The notes under the pieces: generated by a model
The model's database searches: none
What the model was told of the DNA's origin: nothing
Seen by the model: the letters and a program-made list of their open reading frames with translations, nothing else
Assembly (NCBI RefSeq): GCF_900129755.1
Contig: NZ_FQWT01000001.1
Span: forward strand, 1,240,001 to 1,304,000
From: Chryseobacterium oranimense
GTDB taxonomy: Bacteria; Bacteroidota; Bacteroidia; Flavobacteriales; Weeksellaceae
Direction of reading: 5' to 3'
Length of the DNA stretch: 64,000 bases
Position numbers and translations under genes: made by a program
Shown: positions 43,368-51,641 of the stretch, piece after piece
How the letters are laid out: each line of letters starts with the position of its first letter
Numbering within the stretch: position 1 is the stretch's first letter

Positions 43368-44996
43368 ATGCCATTATCTTATGCCCATGGAGTTTCCACT
43401 ATTCCATTATTGGGACAAACCATTGGGGGAAATCTAAAAAAGACTGTCGAAAAATACCCGAACCAGGAAGCGTTGGTTTCTGTTCATCAGGGTTACAGAG
43501 CGACTTATCAGGAATTTTATAATCAGACAACAGCGGTTGCAAAAGCTTTAATCTTTTCGGGCGCCAAAGCGGGCGACAGAATCGGAATCTGGGCTTCCAA
43601 CCGTTATGAATGGGTATTGCTGCAATATGCCACAGCCCGGATAGGCACAATACTAGTCAATATCAATCCGGCTTACAGAACACATGAGCTTACCTATGTG
43701 ATAAATCAGTCAGGCATCAGGATGATGTTTTCCTCTTTAAGCTTCAAAACAAGCAATTATAAGGAAATGGTGGAATATGCAAAAGAAGTCTGCCCCAGCC
43801 TGGAACATGAAATTTTCTTTGATGACAGCTGGGAAGATTTTCTGAACAACGGCCAGGACATTTCTGATGATACACTTCACAGTTTTGAAGAGCATGTACA
43901 GTTTGATGATGCTGTGAATATTCAGTATACTTCAGGAACAACAGGCTTCCCGAAAGGCGTTACACTTTCGCATCACAATATTTTAAATAACGGGTATTTC
44001 ATAGGCATACGCTTAAAATACACGGAGAAAGACCGGGTCTGCATTCCTGTTCCTTTTTATCATTGTTTCGGAATGGTCATCGGGAACATATGCTGTACCG
44101 CCCACGGTGCATGTATAGTAATCCCTAACGACAGCTTTGATCCGGATATTACTTTAAAGACAGTTTCCGAAGAAAAATGCACGTCTTTATACGGAGTACC
44201 TACAATGTTTATCGCTGAGCTGGCAGTTAAGGATTTTGATACCTATGATTTTTCAAACCTAAGAACCGGTGTCATGGCCGGATCTGTATGCCCGCCGGAA
44301 ATTATGAAAAAGGTGGAGAGCCTGATGAATATCAAAGAGATGAGCATCTGTTACGGAATGACGGAAACTTCTCCCGTTTCCACACAGACCCTAATAGGGA
44401 CACCTTTGGAAAAACAGGTCAGCACTGTGGGAACTGTTCAGGACCATCTTGAAATTAAAATTATTGACGAAAACGGAAAGATTCTGGAACGGGGCGAACA
44501 TGGTGAACTTTGTACAAGAGGCTATTCCGTCATGCTGAAATACTGGAATGATCCTGAAAATACTAAAAAAGTACTGGATGACGCCCGCTGGATGCACACC
44601 GGAGACATGGCGGTAATGGACAATGACGGCTATATTACGATTTCCGGAAGAATCAAAGATCTCATTATCCGTGGCGGTGAAAATATTTCGCCTAAAGAAA
44701 TTGAAGATTTCCTGTATACTTATCCTAATATTCTTGATGTACAGATCATTGGGGTCCCGAGTGAAAAGTTCGGGGAAGAAGTAATGGCCTGGGTAAAAGT
44801 CAGAAAAGGATTTGATGTAACGGAAACTGAGCTTTTAGAATATTGCCAGGGAAGAATTGCTCATTATAAAGTCCCGAAATACTGGAAATTTGTTGATGAA
44901 TTTCCTATGACCATTTCAGGAAAAATAAGAAAGGTAGAAATGCGGGAAATTTCTATTAAAGAATTGCAGCTGGATGCATTGAAGCAACGTTCTTAA
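43368..44996 (+). CDS. AMP-binding acyl-CoA synthetase
   Basis: This 542-residue enzyme has the ANL superfamily P-loop YTSGTTGFPKGVTLSH starting near residue 187, the YGMTETSPVS segment (A5), the TGDMAVMDNDGYITISGR hinge region, and the C-terminal Lys in FPMTISGKIRKVEM that completes adenylation. It activates a carboxylic acid, probably a medium- or long-chain fatty acid, to the acyl-AMP and then acyl-CoA. The length fits FadD/AcsM-like enzymes. It stands 58 bp downstream of the sigma-partner gene on the same strand. Confidence 0.9.
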   Translation: MPLSYAHGVSTIPLLGQTIGGNLKKTVEKYPNQEALVSVHQGYRATYQEFYNQTTAVAKALIFSGAKAGDRIGIWASNRYEWVLLQYATARIGTILVNINPAYRTHELTYVINQSGIRMMFSSLSFKTSNYKEMVEYAKEVCPSLEHEIFFDDSWEDFLNNGQDISDDTLHSFEEHVQFDDAVNIQYTSGTTGFPKGVTLSHHNILNNGYFIGIRLKYTEKDRVCIPVPFYHCFGMVIGNICCTAHGACIVIPNDSFDPDITLKTVSEEKCTSLYGVPTMFIAELAVKDFDTYDFSNLRTGVMAGSVCPPEIMKKVESLMNIKEMSICYGMTETSPVSTQTLIGTPLEKQVSTVGTVQDHLEIKIIDENGKILERGEHGELCTRGYSVMLKYWNDPENTKKVLDDARWMHTGDMAVMDNDGYITISGRIKDLIIRGGENISPKEIEDFLYTYPNILDVQIIGVPSEKFGEEVMAWVKVRKGFDVTETELLEYCQGRIAHYKVPKYWKFVDEFPMTISGKIRKVEMREISIKELQLDALKQRS

Positions 44997-45004
44997 TTGA
45001 TGTT

Positions 45005-45150
45005 TTATTTTAACGCAAAGTTTTATTTTAAATACGTTTGATTGTAAAGAATGCAAAGTAGCCGGCTGCGCCGTTGATTAAGCTATATGGATAAAACTAC
45101 TGCTTAAATTTCTCGCAGATTGAGCGGATTGAGCAGATTTTCATTTTATA
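45005..45150. repeat. Degenerate dispersed intergenic repeat
   Basis: A non-coding stretch contains AACGCAAAG, GAATGCAAAG, a palindromic AGCCGGCT and an iterated GATTGAGCGGATTGAGCAG unit. This looks like the decayed repeat copies often found between Chryseobacterium genes, as I recall. Copy number needs a genome search. Confidence 0.4.
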
Positions 45151-45180
45151 TTTAAGCTGATTTATTTCCGATAAATACAA

Positions 45181-45204
45181 AAAAGCCCAGTATCCTGGGC
45201 TTTT
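45181..45204. terminator. Bidirectional terminator between the acyl-CoA synthetase and rpoN
   Basis: AAAAGCCCAG / CTGGGCTTTT form a hairpin with a 4-nt loop, with A-run on the left and T-run on the right, so it can serve both convergent genes. Confidence 0.75.
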
Positions 45205-45229
45205 ATCAATATATAAAGTGTATAACTTT

Positions 45230-46693
45230 TTAAAGTTCTTTTCTCAATCTGGCTACCGGGATATTAAGCTGTTCACGGTATTTGGCGATTGTTCTTCTGG
45301 CAATATTGTAGCCCTGCTCTTTCAGCATTACTACCAGCGCATCATCGGTAAGAGGTTTTCTTTTGTTTTCTTTCCCGATCACTTCCTGAAGGTGGGTCTT
45401 GATTTCTTTGGTAGAAACTTCTTCACCGTCGTCATTCGTTAAACTGTCAGAGAAAAGGTCTTTCAGGTAAACGATTCCGTTCGGAGTATCGGCATATTTG
45501 CTTTTTACTACTCTTGAAATGGTTGAAATATCGAATCCGGTAATATCGGCAACGTCTTTCAGGATCATTGGCTTCAAAGATTTTTCGTCACCTGTGATAA
45601 AATAATCCTTCTGGAACTTCACAATAGCCGTAATAGTCTGCAACAGAGTATTCTGACGCTGATTAATAGCATCAATATACCATTTTGCAGCATCCAGTTT
45701 CTGCTTGATGAATAACGCGGCCTGCTTATGTTCAGAAGAGTTTTTATCGTGAGAATAAGTAGTTAAAATATCCTTGTATTCTTCGGAAACTCTCAGAGTA
45801 GGTGCATTTTTACTGTTGAGCATCGGTATTACTAAACCATCTTTTACCTGGATCACAAAATCCGGGATAATTTCCTGGTTGATGGTGATGGTTTGGGTAT
45901 CAAAGTTCCCTCCTACTTTTGGCGAAAGCTTGGAAATCTCGTCTAACGCATCCTTAAGATCATCCTCTTCTATATCATATTTCTGGATAATCTTGTTGTA
46001 ATGCTTATTAGTAAGCGCATCGAACTGATGTCTTAAGATATTGGCAGCTAACGAAACCGCTTTATCAGAACTTACTTTCTTTTCGATCTGAAGCAGCAGG
46101 CACTCCTGGAGACCTCTTGCCCCAACACCCGGCGGATCCAGTTTCTGGATATAATTTTCAAGAATATCCTCTACTTTTTCTTTAGTGGTATAAATTCCCT
46201 GAGAGAAAGCAAGATCGTCCACAATAGCTTTGATCTCCCTTCTTAAATATCCGTCTGTATCTAAATTTCCTATAATATATTCAGCAATTTTTACATCTTC
46301 TTCGCTGATATTTACCAGGTGGATCTGTTCCAGCAGGTAATCGTATAATGACTGGCCTTCGGTAAGAAGACTCTCATTATCAAACTCTTCATCGTCCGGA
46401 GAATAGTTGCTGGATGCAGTTTTATAGCTAGGTTCATCATCGTAGATGTACTCGTTAACGTCAAAATCTGTCTCAATACTATCGGTTCCTTCGTCCTGAT
46501 AAGCCTCTTCTATAGAAGAGTAATCATCTTCTTTGGAATCTTCCTTTACAATTTCCAAAGCAGGATTTTCTTCTAGCTCTCTTTCCAGCTCCTCTTCGAA
46601 TTCCAATGTATGAAGCTGGATGAGCTTCATCAACTGGATCTGCTGAGGTGCCAGCTTCTGTCCTAGTTTGAGTTGTAAGTGTTGTTTAAGCAT
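45230..46693 (-). CDS. rpoN: RNA polymerase sigma-54 factor
   Basis: This 487-residue protein has the glutamine/leucine-rich region I (LGQKLAPQQIQLMKLIQLHT), a long acidic region II (about 50-110), the core-binding domain, and the C-terminal DNA-binding domain ending with the RpoN box ARRTIAKYRE. Sigma-54 needs AAA+ activators, none of which is in the window. It is a single gene, upstream of the asnS terminator on the same strand. Confidence 0.96.
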   Translation of the reverse strand: MLKQHLQLKLGQKLAPQQIQLMKLIQLHTLEFEEELERELEENPALEIVKEDSKEDDYSSIEEAYQDEGTDSIETDFDVNEYIYDDEPSYKTASSNYSPDDEEFDNESLLTEGQSLYDYLLEQIHLVNISEEDVKIAEYIIGNLDTDGYLRREIKAIVDDLAFSQGIYTTKEKVEDILENYIQKLDPPGVGARGLQECLLLQIEKKVSSDKAVSLAANILRHQFDALTNKHYNKIIQKYDIEEDDLKDALDEISKLSPKVGGNFDTQTITINQEIIPDFVIQVKDGLVIPMLNSKNAPTLRVSEEYKDILTTYSHDKNSSEHKQAALFIKQKLDAAKWYIDAINQRQNTLLQTITAIVKFQKDYFITGDEKSLKPMILKDVADITGFDISTISRVVKSKYADTPNGIVYLKDLFSDSLTNDDGEEVSTKEIKTHLQEVIGKENKRKPLTDDALVVMLKEQGYNIARRTIAKYREQLNIPVARLRKEL

Positions 46694-46811
46694 ATTAGTC
46701 TTTGTGTTTTAACATAACATATTCTACGAATTTAATGAATTAATTTGAAAAAAAACATATTTAGCATGATTTTTGCATTATAGTTTCAACATAATAAACT
46801 ATTGGAAAATA

Positions 46812-46846
46812 AAAAAAGCCTTAATTTTTACATTAAGGCTTTTTTA
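46812..46846 (-). terminator. Terminator of asnS
   Basis: AAAAAAGCCTTAA / TTAAGGCTTTTTT arms with an 8-nt loop lie just past the asnS stop; the reverse strand then runs into T-rich sequence. Confidence 0.75.
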
Positions 46847-46851
46847 TTGTG

Positions 46852-48300
46852 CTAAAATTCAGCGCTTTTCGGTGTTCTAGGGAAAGGAATCACATCTCTG
46901 ATATTGGTCATTCCCGTTACAAAAAGAACCAGTCTTTCCAGTCCTAAACCAAAGCCTGCATGGGGAACAGAACCGAATTTACGGGTATCAAGGTACCACC
47001 AAAGCTCGTGTTCATCTACATGCATATCTGCCATTTTCTGTTTTAATACGTCTAATCTTGCTTCTCTTTCCGATCCTCCGATGATCTCCCCGATTCCAGG
47101 GAAAAGAACGTCCATTGCTGCAACGGTCTTATTGTCATCGTTCAGTTTCATATAGAAAGCTTTGATCTCTTTTGGATAATCGAACAATACAACCGGGCTT
47201 TCAAAATGCTTTTCAACCAGGAATCTTTCATGTTCGGACTGAAGATCCGTTCCCCAGTTTTCAACCGGATACTGGAATTTTCCTTTTTTATTTTCTTTTG
47301 AGTTCATTAAGATCTCAATGGCTTCCGTATAGCTTACACGTTTGAAACGCTTGGCGATAACATTCTGAAGTTTCTCGATCAAACCTTCTTTTGCTCTGTC
47401 TTTTTCCGGTTTTGATTTTTGTTCTTCTTCAAAACGTTTGTCCAGGAATTCAAGATCGTCTTTACAGTTATCAAGAACGTACTGGATTACATATTTTAAG
47501 AAATCTTCCGCAAGGTCGATGTTATCTTCAAGGTTGTTGAATGCCACTTCCGGCTCTATCATCCAGAATTCGGCAAGGTGTCTTGTGGTGTTCGAATTTT
47601 CAGCACGGAAAGTAGGTCCGAATGTATAAATTCTTCCTAATCCCATTGCTGCAGTTTCCCCTTCCAGCTGCCCGGAAACAGTCAGGTTGGTTTTTCTTCC
47701 GAAGAAATCCTGTGCAAAATCAATCTCACCATCCTCAGTTCTCGGGATGTTGTTCAGGTCAAAGTTCGTTACTCCGAACATTTCTCCTGCTCCTTCAGCA
47801 TCAGCTCCGGTAATTACAGGGGTGTTGATGTAGAAGAACTGGTTTTTGTTAAAGAATGAATGTACGGCAAAACTTACCGCGTGACGCACTCTGAAAACCG
47901 CTCCGAATAAGTTCGTTCTGAATCTTAAATGAGCCTGGTCTCTTAAAACTTCCAGCGAGTGTTTTTTAGGCTGAAGAATGGTTTTATCTCTATCTTCTGT
48001 AAAGTTATCACCTAAAATAACAATTTTTTTCGCTACGATTTCAACACTTTGCCCGGCTCCCTGGCTTTCCACCACTTCACCGATTACTTTTAAAGAAGCA
48101 GCCGTACTGATCTTACTGATAATCTCTTCATCGAAATTTTCAAAATCAACAACAATCTGCAAATTATTGATCGTAGAACCATCATTAAGCGCTATAAAGC
48201 GATTTGCACGGAATGTTCTTACCCAACCGTAAACCGTAATGTCATGATGTAGTACTTTCTTGTAATCCTGCAGGATTTCTTTAATTGTTTGCTTTTTCAT
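46852..48300 (-). CDS. asnS: Asparagine--tRNA ligase
   Basis: This 482-residue class IIb synthetase has an N-terminal OB-fold anticodon-binding domain ([22 protein letters not shown]), motif 2 around [21 protein letters not shown], and motif 3 [15 protein letters not shown] near the C-terminus. It charges tRNA-Asn. AsnS is the usual route to Asn-tRNA in flavobacteria. The length is typical. A TAnnTTTG element sits 39 bp upstream. Confidence 0.96.
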   Translation of the reverse strand: MKKQTIKEILQDYKKVLHHDITVYGWVRTFRANRFIALNDGSTINNLQIVVDFENFDEEIISKISTAASLKVIGEVVESQGAGQSVEIVAKKIVILGDNFTEDRDKTILQPKKHSLEVLRDQAHLRFRTNLFGAVFRVRHAVSFAVHSFFNKNQFFYINTPVITGADAEGAGEMFGVTNFDLNNIPRTEDGEIDFAQDFFGRKTNLTVSGQLEGETAAMGLGRIYTFGPTFRAENSNTTRHLAEFWMIEPEVAFNNLEDNIDLAEDFLKYVIQYVLDNCKDDLEFLDKRFEEEQKSKPEKDRAKEGLIEKLQNVIAKRFKRVSYTEAIEILMNSKENKKGKFQYPVENWGTDLQSEHERFLVEKHFESPVVLFDYPKEIKAFYMKLNDDNKTVAAMDVLFPGIGEIIGGSEREARLDVLKQKMADMHVDEHELWWYLDTRKFGSVPHAGFGLGLERLVLFVTGMTNIRDVIPFPRTPKSAEF

Positions 48301-48338
48301 TTGTTGATTATAAATTTTCGTTTAAAAATTAACGTTGG

Positions 48339-48346
48339 CAAAGTTA
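48339..48346 (-). promoter_or_regulatory. Candidate -7 promoter element for asnS
   Basis: The reverse strand reads TAACTTTG, an exact TAnnTTTG match 38 bp before the start codon. Confidence 0.45.
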
Positions 48347-48378
48347 CAAAAAAACAGCGTAACCTGATGATTACGCCA
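48346..48378 (-). terminator. Terminator after the outer-membrane barrel gene at 48411
   Basis: GCGTAA (48357-48362) pairs with TTACGC (48371-48376) across an 8-nt loop, followed on the reverse strand by TTTTTTT. It lies 35 bp past the stop. Confidence 0.6.
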
Positions 48379-48410
48379 TCTTTTAAAAAAACCATTATCA
48401 AATATTAAAT

Positions 48411-49040
48411 CTAAAACTTAAAATATATTCCTGTTTCCACGGAAAAAGAGTTAAAACCTTTTGGAACCGTATTCCTATACCAGAGTCTGTAAGGCATATA
48501 TGAAGCCTGTATCCCCAATCCTATATTATTTTTCCATAACCTTATCCCCTGCCCGAACTTTAGAGTAGCAATGCTTTCCGCATCTATACTAATATTGATG
48601 GTATTTTCATCATCTTCAGTTTCGGGTTCATCCGGTACTGTTTTTCCATCAAAGAACAGGTTATGGAAACTAAGTTCACTCACCCACTCTATCCTGGTAT
48701 TTCCGGCAGTATATTCTTTCACCAGCCTGCCTCCAAGATTCAGTATGAATTCCCTGGAATCTATGTGGTAAAATGCTCCTCTTTTTCCGTAATCAAAATC
48801 ATAGATACTTGAACTGTAACCGAAATTTCCACCTATCTCTAAATGGGTCTTATTTTCATCAACAGGATACCGATACCAGTACCCTACATAAAATCCCGGG
48901 CTCTGTTTTACTTTTTCAGGTGAAAAATTCATATAACCACCGGTTTCGATGAGTGATTTTTTATACCTCTGACCAGCTTCCGTACTTTGTGCTGCAATCT
49001 GTATACAGCATAAAAGCATACAAAAAATATAGGATTTCAT
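48411..49040 (-). CDS. Secreted beta-barrel-like envelope protein
   Basis: This 209-residue protein has a signal peptide (1-18, ending IAAQ) and a mature part of alternating aromatic strands such as GFYVGYWYRYPV, LEIGGNFGYSSSIYDF, LNLGGRLVKEY and VETGIYFKF at the very end. The terminal aromatic residue and strand pattern fit a small outer-membrane barrel. I do not recognise a named family. Its start is 3 bp after the stop of the LA_2272-like gene, so the two are an operon. Confidence 0.6.
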   Translation of the reverse strand: MKSYIFCMLLCCIQIAAQSTEAGQRYKKSLIETGGYMNFSPEKVKQSPGFYVGYWYRYPVDENKTHLEIGGNFGYSSSIYDFDYGKRGAFYHIDSREFILNLGGRLVKEYTAGNTRIEWVSELSFHNLFFDGKTVPDEPETEDDENTINISIDAESIATLKFGQGIRLWKNNIGLGIQASYMPYRLWYRNTVPKGFNSFSVETGIYFKF

Positions 49041-49043
49041 AGG

Positions 49044-49736
49044 TTAAAAATTAATTAATGGCAGTGTTCTTTTGCAGTTTTTGTTCCAGAAACCGATCTG
49101 AAGTCCTTTATTTTCATCTGTCTTATTGACCAAACCAATCTGTACCCCTTTGTTTTGCTTGCTTATATTGATTGCACCCCCCTGAAACCCTTTCATCACC
49201 TGGGTGTTATTATAAATTCCGATCTGGGCGCCCCCAAAAGTATCTGCCGTATTGCTGAAAGAAATTAAAAGTCCGTGGCCTTCCCGCGCAGAATTATTGA
49301 GAAAAGAAACATGCAGCCCGTTAAGCTTACCGGAATTATTATTAAATCCATTCACCGTAAATCCATTGGTTACCTGGGCAATATGGTACATCGAAATTCC
49401 CAGCCCATTCAGTTTTTTAGCATCCGTCATTCCTCCTGTTGAAATATGTAAACCATTGATAGAGACCGTTGCCGCTTCGTCACCGGGAACTTCCACCGCA
49501 TGTGGAAGCAGAAGATAAATAACGGAAAGAGGATTCCCCTGGAGATTAATACCATTGATCTTCTGGGTTTTGTAGTCATCCATTACGCCAAAATTGATTC
49601 CGGTTGTGTTTTCCATTTTGCTCTTAGGTGTGAATGAGATTATTTTTGATTTTATTTTTTCAACCTTTACACTGTCCTGAGCACTGATAATGCCTCCCGC
49701 AAAGAGACTGATGATCAAGAAAAATTTTATTTTCAT
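49044..49736 (-). CDS. Secreted protein with LA_2272-like surface repeats
   Basis: This 230-residue protein has a signal peptide (1-19). The mature part consists of about ten 13-20-residue units with the pattern GINxxGxxLSxxNxS/A, for example INGINLQGNPLSVI, LNGLGISMYHIAQ, LNGLHVSFLNNS, GAQIGIYNNTQV, GVQIGLVNKTDE and GLQIGFWNKNC. This is the layout of LA_2272-type surface repeat proteins, likely a beta-solenoid or barrel facing outward. The role is unknown. It is the first gene of a two-gene operon whose promoter overlaps a palindromic operator shared with the divergent HTH gene. Confidence 0.65.
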   Translation of the reverse strand: MKIKFFLIISLFAGGIISAQDSVKVEKIKSKIISFTPKSKMENTTGINFGVMDDYKTQKINGINLQGNPLSVIYLLLPHAVEVPGDEAATVSINGLHISTGGMTDAKKLNGLGISMYHIAQVTNGFTVNGFNNNSGKLNGLHVSFLNNSAREGHGLLISFSNTADTFGGAQIGIYNNTQVMKGFQGGAINISKQNKGVQIGLVNKTDENKGLQIGFWNKNCKRTLPLINF

Positions 49737-49761
49737 AACGCTTTGTTTTAAAATGATGAGT

Positions 49762-49769
49762 CAAAATTA
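49762..49769 (-). promoter_or_regulatory. -7 promoter element for the surface-protein operon
   Basis: The reverse strand reads TAATTTTG (TAnnTTTG), 25 bp before the ATG. It abuts the palindrome at 49770-49786. Confidence 0.45.
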
Positions 49770-49786
49770 TCTGTGAAAAGCACAAA
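49770..49786. promoter_or_regulatory. Imperfect palindromic operator copy
   Basis: TCTGTGAAAAGCACAAA differs from the perfect copy at 49823 by two bases. It lies directly upstream of the reverse-strand -7 element. Confidence 0.5.
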
Positions 49787-49818
49787 TCCGAATGCGGAAA
49801 AAAATTAAAATAAAGAAG

Positions 49819-49826
49819 TACATTTG
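49819..49826 (+). promoter_or_regulatory. -7 promoter element for the HTH regulator
   Basis: TACATTTG is an exact TAnnTTTG match. Its last four bases are part of the palindrome 49823-49839, and the ATG at 49843 would leave a leader of about 10 nt. Confidence 0.45.
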
Positions 49827-49839
49827 TGAAAATCACAAA
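49823..49839. promoter_or_regulatory. Perfect palindromic operator copy
   Basis: TTTGTGA-AAA-TCACAAA is a perfect 7-bp inverted repeat with a 3-bp centre, 3 bp before the HTH gene ATG and overlapping its -7 element. Confidence 0.6.
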
Positions 49840-49842
49840 ACC

Positions 49843-50775
49843 ATGTATCAGGAACTTTTACTTAAGGAAATCCGCAGGAAGATCGGAGCACAATCGTTGA
49901 ATGATGAGATTGCGAACATCCTCAATATAAGTTATGATGCAGCACACAGAAGAACGTCACTAAAGGCAAAATTCAGCTTTGAAGAAGCACTGGAACTGGC
50001 AAAATATTATCAGATTTCCCTCAACCAATTCATCACTTCGGACCGGCAGCTTGTGGTTCAGAAGACTACTGTGGTAGACAAAACGGAAGACCTGCAGTCA
50101 TTTTTCCAGAACAATCTCAGCATCTTTGAAAATCTTCCGCTTTCTGATGAAATGACGGTTTATTATTCTGCGAAGGACATTCCTTTCTTCTATACGCTTT
50201 CGGACACTTTGCTTTCCCGTTTTAAAATTTATGTCTGGATGAATCTCCTGAACGCCAAGCAGGTCTTCATTCCTTTTCTGCAATTTTCACCACCTTATTT
50301 TGAATCCAACACTCAGGAGCTCAGGAAAAAATATGAAGATCAAAATGTAGTGGAACTGTGGAATGACAGGACCATTTCAAGTATTCTGCAACAGATCCTG
50401 TTTTATTTTGATACCGGACTTTTACAAAAAAATGAAGCCGGAATTATTCTGAAAGAACTTGAAGAACTGATAAAATACATTGAACAAAAAACGGAAAGTA
50501 ACCTCAAATTCCATCTGTATGAAAACGAACTGATGCACCTTTCCAATGATATCTTTTTCCATCATCCGCAACAGTCGCTTTTTGCCATACCTATCAATAT
50601 GTTCGGGTATATTCTGATTAATGATGCGAAAACCTGCAGTGAGACAAGGAACTATTTTGAACACCAGATTAAAAATTCAAAATCCCTGAACACGTCGGGA
50701 AACCGTGACCGAAAAATATTTTTCAACAAAATGTATAACCAGATTGAATCTTTAAAACAAAAAATGATACTATGA
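49843..50775 (+). CDS. Helix-turn-helix regulator, XRE-like N-terminal domain
   Basis: This 310-residue protein uses the ATG at 49843. An upstream in-frame ATG at 49792 would put the palindromic operator and promoter inside the coding region. The N-terminal ~65 residues look like a lambda-repressor-type HTH (LLLKEIRRKIGAQSLNDEIANILNISYDAAHRRTS), followed by a long helical domain with no known motif. Proteins of this design often pair with AraC regulators in Chryseobacterium. It overlaps the AraC gene by 4 bp and probably represses its own promoter and the divergent operon through the two palindromes. Confidence 0.7.
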   Translation: MYQELLLKEIRRKIGAQSLNDEIANILNISYDAAHRRTSLKAKFSFEEALELAKYYQISLNQFITSDRQLVVQKTTVVDKTEDLQSFFQNNLSIFENLPLSDEMTVYYSAKDIPFFYTLSDTLLSRFKIYVWMNLLNAKQVFIPFLQFSPPYFESNTQELRKKYEDQNVVELWNDRTISSILQQILFYFDTGLLQKNEAGIILKELEELIKYIEQKTESNLKFHLYENELMHLSNDIFFHHPQQSLFAIPINMFGYILINDAKTCSETRNYFEHQIKNSKSLNTSGNRDRKIFFNKMYNQIESLKQKMIL

Positions 50776-51575
50776 AAACCCTCTATAATGGTGAGTTTTT
50801 TGGAAAGACCAATGAAACGCTTCGTTTTGATGGATTAACCATTACGGATACGGAATACACACATCCTTACGTAGACTGGCACTATCATGAAAATGCTTAT
50901 TTCACCTTTCTTTTACAGGGGAATATGAGGGAAGCAAACAAAAAAGAAACTTACGATTGCCAGGCAGGAACATTGCTCTATCACCATTGGGAAGATGCTC
51001 ATTATAATATTAAGCCTGATATTTTCACAAGAGGATTTCATCTGGAAATTACCGAAAACTGGTTTGATGATTTTCAGGTTTCAAAAGAAGCTGTTGAAGG
51101 AAGCTTTAATTTGAAAGATCCTGCTTTAAAATTGTTGATGTGCAGGATTTTCAAAGAAACAAAAATTAACGATCCATCATCCGAACTTTCTGTTCATGAA
51201 CTTTTACTGAGTATTTTCAGCCAGTTATCTGAGAAAAGCAGCAATTCTGACAAAAAGCCGGTATGGACCCGGAAGATTACTGAAATACTTCACGAAAATT
51301 TCACAGAAAAGCTAAGCCTCACAGAACTTTCAAAGGCATTGGATGTTCATCCGGTTCATTTGAGCAGGGATTTTCATAAACATTTCCAGTGTACCTTAGG
51401 AGTGTACATCAGAAAGCTGAAAATCAATAAATCTATAACTCTTCTCAATACCGGTTTGTCTTTAGCTGAAATAGCCCTTGACTGTGGTTTTACAGACCAA
51501 AGTCATTTTATCAGGTCTTTTAAAGAAAATACAGGAATTACTCCTTTGCACTATAGAAATATTCTGAAAAAGTAA
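50772..51575 (+). CDS. AraC family transcriptional regulator
   Basis: This 267-residue regulator has an N-terminal cupin-like sensor (HYHENAYFTFLLQGNMRE, a metal/effector pocket, and YHHWEDAHYNI) and a C-terminal AraC DNA-binding domain with two HTHs (LSLTELSKALDVHPVHLSRDF, and the LAEIALDCGFTDQSHFIRSFK signature). It starts 4 bp inside the HTH gene, so the two are translationally coupled. The effector is unknown. Confidence 0.9.
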   Translation: MKTLYNGEFFGKTNETLRFDGLTITDTEYTHPYVDWHYHENAYFTFLLQGNMREANKKETYDCQAGTLLYHHWEDAHYNIKPDIFTRGFHLEITENWFDDFQVSKEAVEGSFNLKDPALKLLMCRIFKETKINDPSSELSVHELLLSIFSQLSEKSSNSDKKPVWTRKITEILHENFTEKLSLTELSKALDVHPVHLSRDFHKHFQCTLGVYIRKLKINKSITLLNTGLSLAEIALDCGFTDQSHFIRSFKENTGITPLHYRNILKK

Positions 51576-51615
51576 AGATGCTAATTTCATTCTATTTTTC
51601 TTAAGGATCAATTTA

Positions 51616-51623
51616 TATTTTTG
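51616..51623 (+). promoter_or_regulatory. Candidate -7 promoter element for the serine hydrolase
   Basis: TATTTTTG fits TAnnTTTG and ends 19 bp before the ATG at 51642. Confidence 0.35.
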
Positions 51624-51641
51624 TTTACATAAAACATTAAC

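Noticed and set aside
49823..49839. Palindrome as a CRP site
   Set aside because: The halves TGTGA/TCACA match CRP but the centre is 3 bp instead of 6, and no CRP-type regulator is adjacent.
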